DNA of 35,102 nucleotides from Hyphomicrobiales bacterium (GCA_900473745.1 UCMW01000018.1:1-35102), one strand, 5' to 3'. Shown: positions 16,694-25,222, counted from the first letter of the stretch. Made by a program: numbers and translations. Notes: generated by a model from the letters alone, not told the origin.

Positions 16694-17122
16694 TCAGGCG
16701 TCGACACCGGTCGTGTCGCCGGCAGCGGCGGCCGGGTCCATCCAGAAGATCTCCCAGACATGCCCGTCCGGATCCTCCACCGACCGGCTCCACATGAAGC
16801 CGTGATCCTGTGGCGGGTTCGGATCCGGCCGGCCGCCTGCGGCAGTGGCAGCATTCAGCACCCGGTCGACATCCGCATGCGCCTCGACGGTCAGCGCCAG
16901 CAACACCTGGCTTGTGGCCTTGGCGTCCGCGATGGGCCGCTTGGTAAAGTTGCCGTAATAGTCATGCGTCAGGATCATCACGCCGATCGTGTCGCACAGC
17001 ATCATGCAGGCCGCATTCTCGTTGGAAAACTGCGGGTTCCGCGTCGCCCCCAGCGCCTCGTAGAAGCGCGTCGAGGCAGCGAGGTCCGTGACCGGCAGGT
17101 TGATGAAGATCATCTTGCTCAT
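16694..17122 (-). CDS. VOC family (glyoxalase/bleomycin-resistance fold) protein
   Basis: A 142-residue single-domain protein of the vicinal oxygen chelate superfamily. The N-terminal beta-alpha-beta module (INLPVTDLAASTRFYEALGA) and the C-terminal DPDGHVWEIFWMDP (residues 117-130) with probable metal ligand Glu124 are visible. The substrate cannot be told; relatives are annotated as extradiol-type or lactoylglutathione lyase-like. The start lies six bases after the YCII stop, and it is followed 49 bases later by the ECF42 gene, so the three probably share a transcript. A Gly/Ala-rich tail follows the fold. Confidence 0.88.
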   Translation of the reverse strand: MSKMIFINLPVTDLAASTRFYEALGATRNPQFSNENAACMMLCDTIGVMILTHDYYGNFTKRPIADAKATSQVLLALTVEAHADVDRVLNAATAAGGRPDPNPPQDHGFMWSRSVEDPDGHVWEIFWMDPAAAAGDTTGVDA

Positions 17123-17128
17123 GGCGTC

Positions 17129-17566
17129 TCAACCCTTGGTCTTCTGCTGCGCTGCCAGCCCTTCGGCCGCGCGGTCATGGCTCGCCTGTCCCTCGGGCGT
17201 CGCGATCTCGGCAAAATCCTCCATCTCGTAGAAGGGACGGATCTCGATCTCGCTCGGTCCCATCATCGGATTGGGGCAGCGCTTCACCCAGGCGACAGCT
17301 TCGTCCATGTCCTTCACCTCCCAGATCCAGTAGCCGGCGACCAGCTCCCGCGTCTCGGCGAAGGGTCCATCGATCACGCGCCGGTCCGGACCGTCGAAGG
17401 CCACCCGCTTGCCCATCTTGGACGGCTTCAGCCCGTCTCCGGACAGCATGATGCCGGCCTGCACCAGTTCCTCGTTGAACTTGCCCATGTCTTCGAACAG
17501 CTTCGGCGGCGGCATGATGCCTTCTTCGCTGTCTTCCGTCGCCTTGACCATAACCATGACACGCAT
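17129..17566 (-). CDS. YCII/DGPF domain protein
   Basis: A 145-residue protein of the YCII-related superfamily with a ferredoxin-like fold. The DGPF motif that names the group is at residues 66-69 (RRVIDGPFAETRELVAGYW). The family has no firmly established enzymatic role, but DGPF proteins are the known partners and regulon members of ECF42 sigma factors. ATG 17566 is chosen because GAGGAG lies seven bases upstream and the reading starts MRVMVMVKATEDSE, standard for this family. It is the promoter-proximal gene of the three-gene operon. The Gln/Lys/Ala tail (130-145) is a poorly conserved extension. Confidence 0.9.
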   Translation of the reverse strand: MRVMVMVKATEDSEEGIMPPPKLFEDMGKFNEELVQAGIMLSGDGLKPSKMGKRVAFDGPDRRVIDGPFAETRELVAGYWIWEVKDMDEAVAWVKRCPNPMMGPSEIEIRPFYEMEDFAEIATPEGQASHDRAAEGLAAQQKTKG

Positions 17567-17614
17567 GTCTTCACTCCTCTCGTTATCCGGACCGCACCTG
17601 CGATCCTGCCTCCC

Positions 17615-17642
17615 CAACGAACGAGGTAAAGCCATTTCGACA
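17615..17642 (-). promoter_or_regulatory. Candidate ECF42 promoter before the YCII gene
   Basis: On the minus strand TGTCGA (17642-17637) is followed 17 bases later by CGTTG (17619-17615), with CGTTC also present four bases earlier. As I recall, TGTCGA is the -35 element reported for an ECF42 sigma factor in Streptomyces, and CG-rich -10 elements are usual for ECF factors. The site is about 50 bases upstream of the YCII start, which fits autoregulation of the operon. Confidence 0.4.
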
Positions 17643-17689
17643 CGGGATGCGAAAAAATTATTGGCAGCTGTCGATTTTTCTTCGCTCTG

Positions 17690-18562
17690 CTATTTCGGAA
17701 TGTGGATCGTCGCCCGGATATGTTTGAGCGAGGCGACAATGGTGAAGGTCATCATCACGAGCAGCGTCCACGAGCTCCATTTGCCCAGATGCACCGTCGA
17801 CCAGGCCCCGAGCTGGTTCGGATAGTGCCAAATGGCGAAGAAGGTGGAGATGTTTTCGGCCACCCAGATGAAGAAGCCGATCAGGATGAAGGCGAGCAGC
17901 ATCGGCATCTGCCGATCGCGGTCGAAGGGCCGGAAGATTACAGTGGTACGCGCATAAAGCCCGATGGCGAGCGCTGCCAGATACCAGCGATAATCGCCGA
18001 TATAGTGGTGGGTGAAGAAGTTGAGATAGATGGCAAGCGCCACGCCGATGGCCATCCAGTAGGGCGGATGATGGCGGATCCTGAGATCGAACAGCCGCCA
18101 GGCCTGGATGATATAGCTGCCGACGGCGGCATACATGAAGCCGGAAAACAGCGGCACGCCGATGAGCTTCGTATAGGCGAAGTCCTGATAGGACCAGGAT
18201 GGATTGGCACCCGCCGTCTTGAACGCCTCGAGCACGAAGCCGACCACGTGGAAGAGGCAGATGGCCTTGAGTTCGTCCATCGTCTCGAGCTTGGTCCAGA
18301 CCATCCAGATCTGGATGGCGAGCGCAATGATCAGGAGCACGTCGTAGCGCGGGATGCCGAAGAGGCCGGCACGCGGGACGACGAAGATCGAGACGAAGAA
18401 CAGCCCGGCAAACAGGCAGGCCCGCGCCTCCTTGATGCCGAAGAACAGGAACTCGACGACGAAGCGGCGAAAGCCGGTAAGCTCCGGATATGGCGTCTTC
18501 TCGATGAGCCTGCGATCGAGTGCACTCAGGAGCCCGTTTTGTCCATCTGCCATCAGTGTCAT
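17690..18562 (-). CDS. DUF817 family integral membrane protein
   Basis: A 290-residue polytopic membrane protein of the DUF817 (YoaT-like) family, of unknown function. About eight hydrophobic segments can be seen. Conserved charged and aromatic stretches lie between them, such as FFGIKEARACLFAGLFF, NPSWSYQDFAYTKLIGVPLF and HHYIGDYRWY. Start choice is open: ATG 18562 follows GAAGG by nine bases, and an ATG three codons later is an alternative. It is divergent from the DUF2809 gene with 52 bases between them. Confidence 0.85.
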   Translation of the reverse strand: MTLMADGQNGLLSALDRRLIEKTPYPELTGFRRFVVEFLFFGIKEARACLFAGLFFVSIFVVPRAGLFGIPRYDVLLIIALAIQIWMVWTKLETMDELKAICLFHVVGFVLEAFKTAGANPSWSYQDFAYTKLIGVPLFSGFMYAAVGSYIIQAWRLFDLRIRHHPPYWMAIGVALAIYLNFFTHHYIGDYRWYLAALAIGLYARTTVIFRPFDRDRQMPMLLAFILIGFFIWVAENISTFFAIWHYPNQLGAWSTVHLGKWSSWTLLVMMTFTIVASLKHIRATIHIPK

Positions 18563-18579
18563 CGCCGACTGCCTTCGCT

Positions 18580-18597
18580 GTTGCACTCCATTGCAAC
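18580..18597. promoter_or_regulatory. GTTGCA-N6-TGCAAC dyad between divergent membrane genes
   Basis: A perfect six-base inverted repeat with a six-base spacer lies in the 52-base region separating DUF817 (-) and DUF2809 (+). Its position suggests an operator shared by both genes, but no regulator is encoded next to it and a chance dyad cannot be excluded. Confidence 0.3.
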
Positions 18598-18614
18598 CTG
18601 ACTACTAAGCGGCC

Positions 18615-19037
18615 ATGGACAAAATCAAGGCATCGAGGGCACTTCGCAGCCGACGGCTGGGGATAGCTGTCGGCATCATTGTCTGCGGACTGGCGCTCCG
18701 GCTCGGCGGCTATGAGATCGGTCTGCCGCATCTGCTGGTGAAGTATGGCGGCTCGACGCTCTGGGGCGCCATGGTCTTCTTCCTGCTCGCCACGCTCCTG
18801 CCGCGACAGCCGCCTGTCCGCCTGGCGCTCCTCGCCATCGTCGTTGCAGCCCTCACCGAATTCAGCCGCCTTTACCACGCGCCCTGGCTGGATGCCTTCC
18901 GCCTGACGCTGGCAGGTGCGCTTCTGTTCGGCCGCATCTTCGCATGGTGGAACATCGCGGCTTACATCGTGGGGATCGGGCTGGCCGCGCTGGTCGAAGT
19001 GCTGCTTCTCGTCCGCTCCATCCGGTCGCCCGACTAG
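18615..19037 (+). CDS. DUF2809 family small membrane protein
   Basis: A 140-residue membrane protein with about four hydrophobic segments. Family marks are LGGYEIGLPHLLVKYGGSTLWGAM read in two parts (residues 30-53), the central EFSRLYHAPWLDAFR and the final helix after FAWWNIAAYIVGIGLAA. The function of DUF2809 is not known. The gene is divergent from DUF817 and its last four bases overlap the end of msrQ on the opposite strand, a tight convergent arrangement without room for a terminator. Confidence 0.85.
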   Translation: MDKIKASRALRSRRLGIAVGIIVCGLALRLGGYEIGLPHLLVKYGGSTLWGAMVFFLLATLLPRQPPVRLALLAIVVAALTEFSRLYHAPWLDAFRLTLAGALLFGRIFAWWNIAAYIVGIGLAALVEVLLLVRSIRSPD

Positions 19038-19687
19038 CGGGCCGCGCCCGCCATGCGCTTGGCCCGCCGCCGCTCCATGAGCTTGGGCCGGACCAGCCGG
19101 TAGCCGAGAAGCACGATCGTTACGACGATGTAGAAAGCCGCTTCCGGATCGATGACCTTGAGCGATAGCGCATAATGCAGGATCGCCACCAGCAGCACGG
19201 GATAGACCAGCTTGTGCAGTCTGTTCCAGCGCTGCCCCAACCTGCGGATCGACCACTGGTTCGAGGTCAGTGCCAGCGGGATCAGCATCACAAGCCCCGC
19301 CATGCCGAGCATGATATACGGCCGCTTCAGGATGTCACCGGCGATCGACGACAGGATCAGGCCCCGATCCAGCGTCAGATAGACGGTGAAATGCGCCAGC
19401 ACATAGTAGAAGGCGAGAAGACCCAGCGCGCGCCGATAGGCAATTAGGTTAATGCCGAACAGGTCTCTCAGCGGTGTCACCACGAGCCCCAGGCAGAGAA
19501 ATCTGAGCGCCCAGAGCCCCAGCAGATGTTCGAAGGCGCGCACGGGATCGGCCCCCAGACCACCGAAGATCCCGAGATAGAAGGCGTAGAGACCCGGTAG
19601 TAGCCCGACGGCATAAAGCGCCCAGACGGAGGCCGGGCGATAGCGGGCGGGTAGTGCGGGCAGGGCGGGCAAGGCGAGGGAAGCCAT
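19034..19687 (-). CDS. msrQ: MsrQ, haem-binding membrane subunit of methionine sulfoxide reductase
   Basis: A 217-residue member of the ferric-reductase-like YedZ/MsrQ family. It passes electrons from the respiratory chain through haem to periplasmic MsrP, which repairs oxidised methionines. Six or so hydrophobic helices are visible, and histidines in the helices (for example LAHFTVYL and LHKLVYPVLLVAILHYAL) are likely haem ligands. The start ATG shares one base with the msrP stop (TGATG), so translation is coupled. The first helix is preceded by a Pro/Ala-rich stretch (LALPALPALPARYRP). Confidence 0.92.
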   Translation of the reverse strand: MASLALPALPALPARYRPASVWALYAVGLLPGLYAFYLGIFGGLGADPVRAFEHLLGLWALRFLCLGLVVTPLRDLFGINLIAYRRALGLLAFYYVLAHFTVYLTLDRGLILSSIAGDILKRPYIMLGMAGLVMLIPLALTSNQWSIRRLGQRWNRLHKLVYPVLLVAILHYALSLKVIDPEAAFYIVVTIVLLGYRLVRPKLMERRRAKRMAGAAR

Positions 19688-20634
19688 CAGAAGAACTTCT
19701 TGAGGTCCATGCCGTCATAGAGGCTCGCTACCTCCTCGGCATAACCGTTGAACGGCAGCGTGTCGATGCGCGCCCCGCCGAACAGGCCGTCAGCCTCCCC
19801 GATGCGTCGCTCGGTCGCCTGGCTCCAGCGCGGATGGTCGACCTCGGGATTGACGTTGGCATAGAACCCGTATTCCGAGGGCTGCAGCTTGTTCCAGGTC
19901 GACGGCGGTTCCTGCTCGGTGAGCGTGATCTTGACGATCGACTTGATGCCCTTGAAGCCATATTTCCACGGCACAACGAGCCGGATAGGCGCACCGTTCT
20001 GGTTCGGCAGCGTCTCGCCATAGAGCCCGGTCGCAAGGATCGCCAGCGGATGGCGCGCCTCGTCGAGCCGCAAGCCTTCGACATAAGGCCATTCCAGCGC
20101 CTGGAAGAGGCCGGCCTGACCCTGCATTTCCTCAGGGCGGACCAAGGTTTCGAAGGCGACATATTTCGCCGAGCCGAGCGGTTCGACCCTGTCGAGAATG
20201 GCGGAGATCGGGAAGCCGATCCACGGGATCACCATTGACCAGGCCTCGACGCAGCGCATCCGGTAGACGCGCTCCTCCATCGGGATTTCCTTCATGATCG
20301 TCTCGATGTCGATCACCTGGGGCTTGGCGACCATCCCCCCGACCTCGATCGTCCAGGGGCGGGTGTTGAGCGATCCCGCATTGCGGGCCGGATCGTCCTT
20401 ACCCGTGCCGAACTCGTAGAAATTATTGTAGGTCGTCACGTCTTCCTTGGAGGTCAGCTTGTCCGCCACCTTGTAGGCGCTCGGCTGGGCTGCAAGCGGC
20501 GCGGCAAAGACCTTGGGAGATGAAGCCAGAGCAAGCCCACCGGCGGCCGCACCCAGGACGGAGCGGCGGGACAGATAAAGGCCCTGTGGTGTGATCTCGC
20601 CGGACGGGATATGTGGCGGGCGATAGGGTGTCAT
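19687..20634 (-). CDS. msrP: MsrP, periplasmic molybdopterin methionine sulfoxide reductase
   Basis: A 315-residue YedY/MsrP. A Tat signal is clear: SRRSVLGAAAGGLALASS near residues 22-40, with cleavage around VFAAPLAAQ. Cys128 in RVYRMRCVEAWSMVIPW is the expected molybdenum ligand. The enzyme reduces free and protein-bound methionine sulfoxide with electrons from MsrQ. ATG 20634 is chosen because CGGAGG precedes it and an upstream in-frame start would put 14 extra residues before the Tat signal. It forms a two-gene operon with msrQ. Confidence 0.94.
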   Translation of the reverse strand: MTPYRPPHIPSGEITPQGLYLSRRSVLGAAAGGLALASSPKVFAAPLAAQPSAYKVADKLTSKEDVTTYNNFYEFGTGKDDPARNAGSLNTRPWTIEVGGMVAKPQVIDIETIMKEIPMEERVYRMRCVEAWSMVIPWIGFPISAILDRVEPLGSAKYVAFETLVRPEEMQGQAGLFQALEWPYVEGLRLDEARHPLAILATGLYGETLPNQNGAPIRLVVPWKYGFKGIKSIVKITLTEQEPPSTWNKLQPSEYGFYANVNPEVDHPRWSQATERRIGEADGLFGGARIDTLPFNGYAEEVASLYDGMDLKKFF

Positions 20635-21046
20635 AGTTTGGATCCTCCGGGCATCGATCGGAACACAAGGCTCCATGCTCTTCTACGTGGTGCAACAAAG
20701 TGGAGTTTCATCGACGGGAGAAGAAATTTCACGGCACTTTTTCGTGTACGCCGCCGCACCCGGCTTTTTCCGCCATTCTGCTGCATGCGCAAGAGGACCG
20801 ACTTTGCCCAGATCGGCCGCCCCGCTGAGGTTAATACTACCTCTTGGTGTTTGTAGAGGCGGGCCGGCAGGAGTACAATCTCCACTGTCCGGACCTTACC
20901 TGCAAACGCACCCGCAGTTCCAGATCGCTGCCGAGAACAACTCCGTTTTCGATGGCATTCGGCGAACTGCAGGCATTGAGACATGTATCCGCACGACGCC
21001 GGGTCATGATCCGGCGGGCGTGCGGTTGCCCACAAGGGAGGAAACC
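20635..21046 (+). other. Gene-poor region between msrP and the DUF1059 gene
   Basis: About 410 bases separate the divergent msrP and DUF1059 genes. Open frames exist on both strands but none resembles a protein family or has a convincing ribosome-binding site. The msrP ribosome-binding site CGGAGG lies at its left end. A small dyad GAGGT-TAATACT-ACCTC (20827-20843) and a CGCCGG/CCGGCG pair near 20998-21017 are the only structures noticed. Promoters for both genes should lie here but could not be assigned. Confidence 0.5.
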
Positions 21047-21250
21047 ATGACCCGCATATACATCGATTGCCGAGAATTCCCGAGCGAGAAGAAATGCACC
21101 GTCGCCATATCGGCCGACAACATGGACGAACTCGTTGATGCCGCCGTGGTGCATGCCGTGACCGTGCATGGCGAACACGATACGCCGGCCTTCCGGGCCG
21201 AAATCCGCCACGCGATCCATGAGATGGGCGCGCCACGCTCCGTCGCGTAA
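21047..21250 (+). CDS. DUF1059-like small protein
   Basis: A 67-residue protein starting MTRIYIDCREFPSEKKCTVA. A Cys near position 8, a second short strand with Cys17, then a helix that contains HAVTVHGEHDTPAF fit the DUF1059 pattern (small predicted metal or nucleic-acid-associated proteins of unknown role). ATG 21047 is chosen because GGGAGG lies upstream at 21036-21041. The same frame is open further upstream, but the translated stretch before this start looks random. It converges with the thermonuclease-like gene. Confidence 0.75.
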   Translation: MTRIYIDCREFPSEKKCTVAISADNMDELVDAAVVHAVTVHGEHDTPAFRAEIRHAIHEMGAPRSVA

Positions 21251-21311
21251 GATCTGCCCGGAGCGTCGGCGCGTCTCGTTCTTTGCGTGGCGGCCTGGAG
21301 TGCGAAAACCT

Positions 21312-21941
21312 TCAGCTGCCGCTCGCGCTGGATGCGCCGCCGCACCAGCTCTGTCGGCGCCCCTGCCATTTTTCCGCCAGGCCTTCGGCGATCAGCCGGT
21401 CGCCGACCGACTGGCCATCGCGCATTACGACGCGCAATTTGCGGCCATAGCGATCGATGTCGCTGCTCTCGACTCTGATCAGGATGTTGCCGCCGCGATT
21501 GAGTTCCCGGCGCAGAGCCTCCGTCGCGGCTTCGCCAAGACGCTTCTCGCTCGCGCATTCCGGGCGCCCGATCTCGGGCGTGTCGATGTCGGAGATCCGG
21601 TACTTCACCGCCCGGTACCAGAAGGTGTCGCCATCGACGACGCAGTTCACCCGCTGCGCGCCGGCACAGGTCACGAAGCGGCCCTCGATCGGCTCCGGCC
21701 GCGGTGGGACGGCCCCCGTGATGCCGTAGTCGATCAACTTGTTGCTCGCTGGCACAACGAGGTAGGAATAGGGAAGCTTTTCGAAATGAATGACAGCGGG
21801 GACCGCGAACCCCGCAGCGATCAGCACACGCCTGAAACGATAGAGCGCAGCAAACGGGTTCCAGCGCGGCGGAGGCTCGGGATTGAGCTTCTGGCGGGCA
21901 TCTTTCAGCAGGATCACGCGGGCAGGTTTGCGGGTCATCAT
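21312..21941 (-). CDS. Thermonuclease-like (SNase fold) protein
   Basis: A protein of 209 residues. Residues 98-195 form a staphylococcal-nuclease-like OB fold with VNCVVDGDTFWYR, KYRISDIDTPEIG and DIDRYGRKLRVVM. Arg115, Glu123 and Arg167 correspond to the catalytic Arg35, Glu43 and Arg87 of the staphylococcal enzyme, so activity is plausible. A weak hydrophobic segment (39-52) may anchor or export it. Two ATGs are adjacent: AAGGAGG is four bases from the first and seven from the second (21938), so the second may be the real start. The C-terminus is Ser/Gly rich with one Cys. Confidence 0.88.
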   Translation of the reverse strand: MMTRKPARVILLKDARQKLNPEPPPRWNPFAALYRFRRVLIAAGFAVPAVIHFEKLPYSYLVVPASNKLIDYGITGAVPPRPEPIEGRFVTCAGAQRVNCVVDGDTFWYRAVKYRISDIDTPEIGRPECASEKRLGEAATEALRRELNRGGNILIRVESSDIDRYGRKLRVVMRDGQSVGDRLIAEGLAEKWQGRRQSWCGGASSASGS

Positions 21942-22170
21942 GACGCCTCCTTCCGCTGTAAACTCTAATAAACACAGATTGCCCCGAGCTTAACCCGATC
22001 ACTAAAATGCGAATGAAATCGGGGTTTGCGCAGCCCTGAAGCGTACCGAATTGCCACCGGATGCTAGTGACAGGCTGAAGCGCATGGCTTAGACCAGTTT
22101 TAAAAATGGCCGCCTTGCCCTGGCGCCGAGGGTGCAGGCTTTGCGGCAAACAGCTACCGAGGTGACACCC

Positions 22171-24006
22171 ATGCCCGTCTATCGTTCGAGAACTACAACC
22201 CATGGCCGCAACATGGCCGGTGCCCGCGGCCTCTGGCGCGCGACCGGCATGAAGGACGGCGATTTCGGCAAGCCGATCATCGCGGTCGTCAACTCCTTCA
22301 CGCAGTTCGTGCCCGGCCACGTGCATCTGAAGGATCTCGGCCAGCTCGTCGCACGTGAAATCGAAGCGGCCGGTGGTGTGGCCAAGGAGTTCAACACCAT
22401 CGCCGTCGATGACGGCATCGCCATGGGCCATGACGGCATGCTCTATTCGCTGCCCTCGCGCGAGATCATTTCCGACTCGGTCGAATACATGGTCAATGCG
22501 CATTGCGCCGACGCCATGGTCTGCATCTCCAACTGCGACAAGATCACCCCCGGCATGCTCTCGGCCGCCATGCGCCTCAACATCCCCGCCGTCTTCGTCT
22601 CCGGCGGCCCGATGGAAGCCGGCAAGGCGATCCTGCAGGGTCGCAAGGTGGCGCTCGACCTGGTCGACGCCATGGTCGCCGCTGCCGACGACAGGATCTC
22701 CGACGCCGATGTCGACGAAATCGAAAAGAACGCCTGTCCGACCTGCGGCTCCTGCTCGGGCATGTTCACCGCCAACTCGATGAACTGCCTGACCGAAGCG
22801 CTTGGTCTGTCGCTGCCCGGCAACGGCTCGACGCTCGCAACTCATGCCGACCGTAAGCGCCTCTTCGTCGAGGCGGGCCACCTGATCGTCGACATCACCC
22901 GCCGTTACTACGAGCAGGACGACGAAAGCGTGTTGCCGCGCAACGTCGCCTCCAAGGCCGCCTTCGAAAACGCCATGGCACTCGACATCGCCATGGGCGG
23001 CTCGACCAATACGGTCCTGCACATCCTGGCGGCCGCCCATGAAGGTGGCATCGACTTCACCATGGACGACATCGATCGCCTGTCGCGCAAGGTGCCCTGC
23101 CTGTCCAAGGTCGCGCCCGCTAAGCAGGACGTACACATGGAAGACGTCCACCGCGCCGGCGGCATCATGCGCATCCTCGGCGAACTCGACCGCGGCGGCC
23201 TGATCAACCGCGACTGCCCGACCGTATATGCCGAAACCATTGGCCATGCCATCGACCGCTGGGACATCACCCGCACGAATTCGGAAACCGTCCGCGACTT
23301 CTTCAAGGCGGCCCCCGGCGGCGTCCGCACCACACAGGCCTTCTCGCAGTCCTCGCGCTGGGAAGACCTCGACACCGACGGCGAAAAGGGTGTCATCCGC
23401 TCCGTCGAGCATCCCTTCTCCAAGGATGGTGGTCTGGCCGTCCTCAAGGGCAATATCGCCCTCGACGGCTGCATCGTGAAGACCGCCGGCGTCGATGAAT
23501 CGATCCTGAAATTCTCCGGCCCCGCCCGCGTCTTCGAAAGCCAGGACGCTTCGGTCAAGGCGATCCTGTCGAACGAGGTCAAGGCCGGCGACGTCGTCGT
23601 CATCCGTTACGAAGGCCCCAAGGGCGGCCCCGGCATGCAGGAAATGCTCTATCCGACGAGCTACCTGAAGTCGAAGGGCCTCGGCAAGGTCTGCGCACTG
23701 ATCACCGATGGCCGCTTTTCGGGCGGCACGTCCGGCCTCTCGATCGGCCACGCGTCACCGGAAGCAGCCCAGGGCGGCGCCATCGGCCTCGTCCGGGAAG
23801 GCGACATCATCGATATCGACATCCCCAACCGCACGATCAACCTCGTTGTCGACCCGGCCGAATTGGAACGCCGCCGCGCCGAGCAGGATGCCAAGGGCTG
23901 GTTCCCCGAAGAAAAGCGCAAGCGCAACGTCACGACGGCGCTGAAGGCTTATGCCGCCTTCGCCGCATCCGCCGACAAGGGCGCGGTGCGCCAGTTGCCG
24001 GAATAA
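22171..24006 (+). CDS. ilvD: Dihydroxy-acid dehydratase
   Basis: A 611-residue IlvD that dehydrates 2,3-dihydroxy-isovalerate and 2,3-dihydroxy-3-methylvalerate in valine and isoleucine synthesis. Iron-sulfur ligand candidates Cys122 (SNCDKITPGM) and Cys195 (CPTCGSCSGMF) match E. coli positions; Asp80/Asp81 in IAVDDGIAMGH and Lys124 fit the magnesium site. ATG 22171 is chosen because it gives the canonical MPVYRSRTTTHGRNMAGARG and follows GAGGTG; a start at 22132 would add 13 unrelated residues. The 229-base upstream gap shows no attenuator I can recognise. Confidence 0.97.
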   Translation: MPVYRSRTTTHGRNMAGARGLWRATGMKDGDFGKPIIAVVNSFTQFVPGHVHLKDLGQLVAREIEAAGGVAKEFNTIAVDDGIAMGHDGMLYSLPSREIISDSVEYMVNAHCADAMVCISNCDKITPGMLSAAMRLNIPAVFVSGGPMEAGKAILQGRKVALDLVDAMVAAADDRISDADVDEIEKNACPTCGSCSGMFTANSMNCLTEALGLSLPGNGSTLATHADRKRLFVEAGHLIVDITRRYYEQDDESVLPRNVASKAAFENAMALDIAMGGSTNTVLHILAAAHEGGIDFTMDDIDRLSRKVPCLSKVAPAKQDVHMEDVHRAGGIMRILGELDRGGLINRDCPTVYAETIGHAIDRWDITRTNSETVRDFFKAAPGGVRTTQAFSQSSRWEDLDTDGEKGVIRSVEHPFSKDGGLAVLKGNIALDGCIVKTAGVDESILKFSGPARVFESQDASVKAILSNEVKAGDVVVIRYEGPKGGPGMQEMLYPTSYLKSKGLGKVCALITDGRFSGGTSGLSIGHASPEAAQGGAIGLVREGDIIDIDIPNRTINLVVDPAELERRRAEQDAKGWFPEEKRKRNVTTALKAYAAFAASADKGAVRQLPE

Positions 24007-24020
24007 CGGTTCTGCACGCT

Positions 24021-24049
24021 GCAACCCGTCGGCCTGACCGACGGGTTGC
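24021..24049 (+). terminator. Terminator after ilvD
   Basis: A perfect 12-bp stem (GCAACCCGTCGG 24021-24032 with CCGACGGGTTGC 24038-24049) around CCTGA starts 15 bases after the ilvD stop. The following CGTTAACC is only weakly T-rich, so the call rests on stem strength and position. Confidence 0.65.
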
Positions 24050-24127
24050 CGTTAACCACCTCTCCACGTTGAACTTTCGAAAATCCGCTCGTTTGAATAT
24101 ATCGCCTGGATACCCGGGAGATGGTTC

Positions 24128-25222
24128 ATGACAATGAGCGGCATAAACCCCACCAGCGAGAGACTGGCCTTTCTCGATGGATGGCGCGGCCTGGCCATTC
24201 TGGCCGTGATCATCGGTCATTTTTTCCCGGTGCCAGGCGTCGAGTTAGGTTCGTTCGGGGTCGAGCTCTTCTTTGTCCTGTCCGGCAGGCTGATGGCCGA
24301 AATCCTCTTCGTTCGCAAACTGGATGCCCTGGAGTTCCTGCGTCGCCGCTTTTCCCGCATCTATCCGGCCCTGCTGGTTTTTGTAGCCTGCGTCAGCATC
24401 CCGGCCTTGCTGAGCGTGGAACTGATGCACACACGCGAGCCGCTGGCACAACTGCCTGACATCATCGCGGCACTCACTTTCACCGCGAGCTATCTCGAGC
24501 TGTTCTATGCCCGCGGCCTGGTGTTCGCCCATACCTGGTCGCTGTCGGTCGAGGAAAACAGCTATCTCATTCTGCTGCTGCTTGCCTGGTTCACCCGACG
24601 CAATACGCGGCTGGCGATGTACTGCATGATCGGAGCGGCGATCCTGTGCGTGGCAAGCGGAGTGATTTCCAGCGAGCATTTCGGGCTGAGCGAAGAGCTG
24701 ACCTATTGGCGCACGGACGTCCGCATCGCCTCGATCCTGATATCCGCCTCGATCTGCCTCGCAGTCCGCGAGTTTGACCTCAAGCGCTTTATGCATCCCG
24801 CAATCACGGTGCTCGCGCTGCCTTTGGCCCTGATAATGTTTGAGGAGCACACTCCAGGTTACATCAAATACGGCGTGGCGACGCTCTTGCTGGCCTGGAG
24901 CGTCAATGCGCTCGATATGGCCCCGAAACTGGTGAGAGATGCGCTCTCGTTCCGACCGCTGGTTTGGGCCGGTCTGATCAGTTATTCCCTCTATCTCTGG
25001 CAGCAGCCGTTTTACATAGCGGCAGGCCGGGTTCGGGATATGGGTTTGATCTACGTCCTCGTGCTTCTCGTGGCTGCCCTGTGCTGTGCCATCGGCAGCT
25101 ACCTGTTCATCGAAGGTCCCGCACGCAGGTTCATGAACGGCATCGATCTTCGTCGGCACCGCGTCAGACAGCCATCCCCAGGAAGCGTCGAAAGATTCCG
25201 TCAGGAGCCGGCAAACCGCTGA
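24128..25222 (+). CDS. Acyltransferase 3 family membrane protein (OafA-like)
   Basis: A 364-residue integral membrane acyltransferase of the family that O-acetylates surface polysaccharides or other glycans. The N-terminal signature FLDGWRGLAILAVIIGHFF includes the likely catalytic His31, and FFVLSGRL (48-55) and RRRFSRIYPALL (72-83) follow as expected. About ten hydrophobic helices are visible, and there is no SGNH domain. The acceptor cannot be inferred because no glycan genes lie nearby. An in-frame ATG two codons later is an alternative start. The C-terminus from 345 is basic and polar, presumably cytoplasmic. Confidence 0.9.
   Translation: MTMSGINPTSERLAFLDGWRGLAILAVIIGHFFPVPGVELGSFGVELFFVLSGRLMAEILFVRKLDALEFLRRRFSRIYPALLVFVACVSIPALLSVELMHTREPLAQLPDIIAALTFTASYLELFYARGLVFAHTWSLSVEENSYLILLLLAWFTRRNTRLAMYCMIGAAILCVASGVISSEHFGLSEELTYWRTDVRIASILISASICLAVREFDLKRFMHPAITVLALPLALIMFEEHTPGYIKYGVATLLLAWSVNALDMAPKLVRDALSFRPLVWAGLISYSLYLWQQPFYIAAGRVRDMGLIYVLVLLVAALCCAIGSYLFIEGPARRFMNGIDLRRHRVRQPSPGSVERFRQEPANR

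Noticed and set aside
15157..16797. A 546-codon + strand open frame running from the end of rplQ across the sigma factor gene
   Set aside because: It is antisense to the ECF42 gene and crosses the strong terminator hairpin; composition is Arg/Pro/His rich as expected of a shadow frame.
17658..19256. A 532-codon minus-strand open frame across DUF817 and DUF2809
   Set aside because: It is a shifted frame of the DUF817 gene and the antisense of DUF2809; the translated text has no coherent domain.
20631..21236. Open frames on both strands between msrP and DUF1059
   Set aside because: Neither strand shows a family match, signal peptide or good ribosome-binding site, apart from the DUF1059 part that starts at 21047.
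21004..23751. A 915-codon open frame on the minus strand over ilvD
   Set aside because: It is the antisense of ilvD in a GC-rich genome where stop codons are rare on the opposite strand. Its translation is low-complexity and matches no family, while the + strand encodes a full IlvD.
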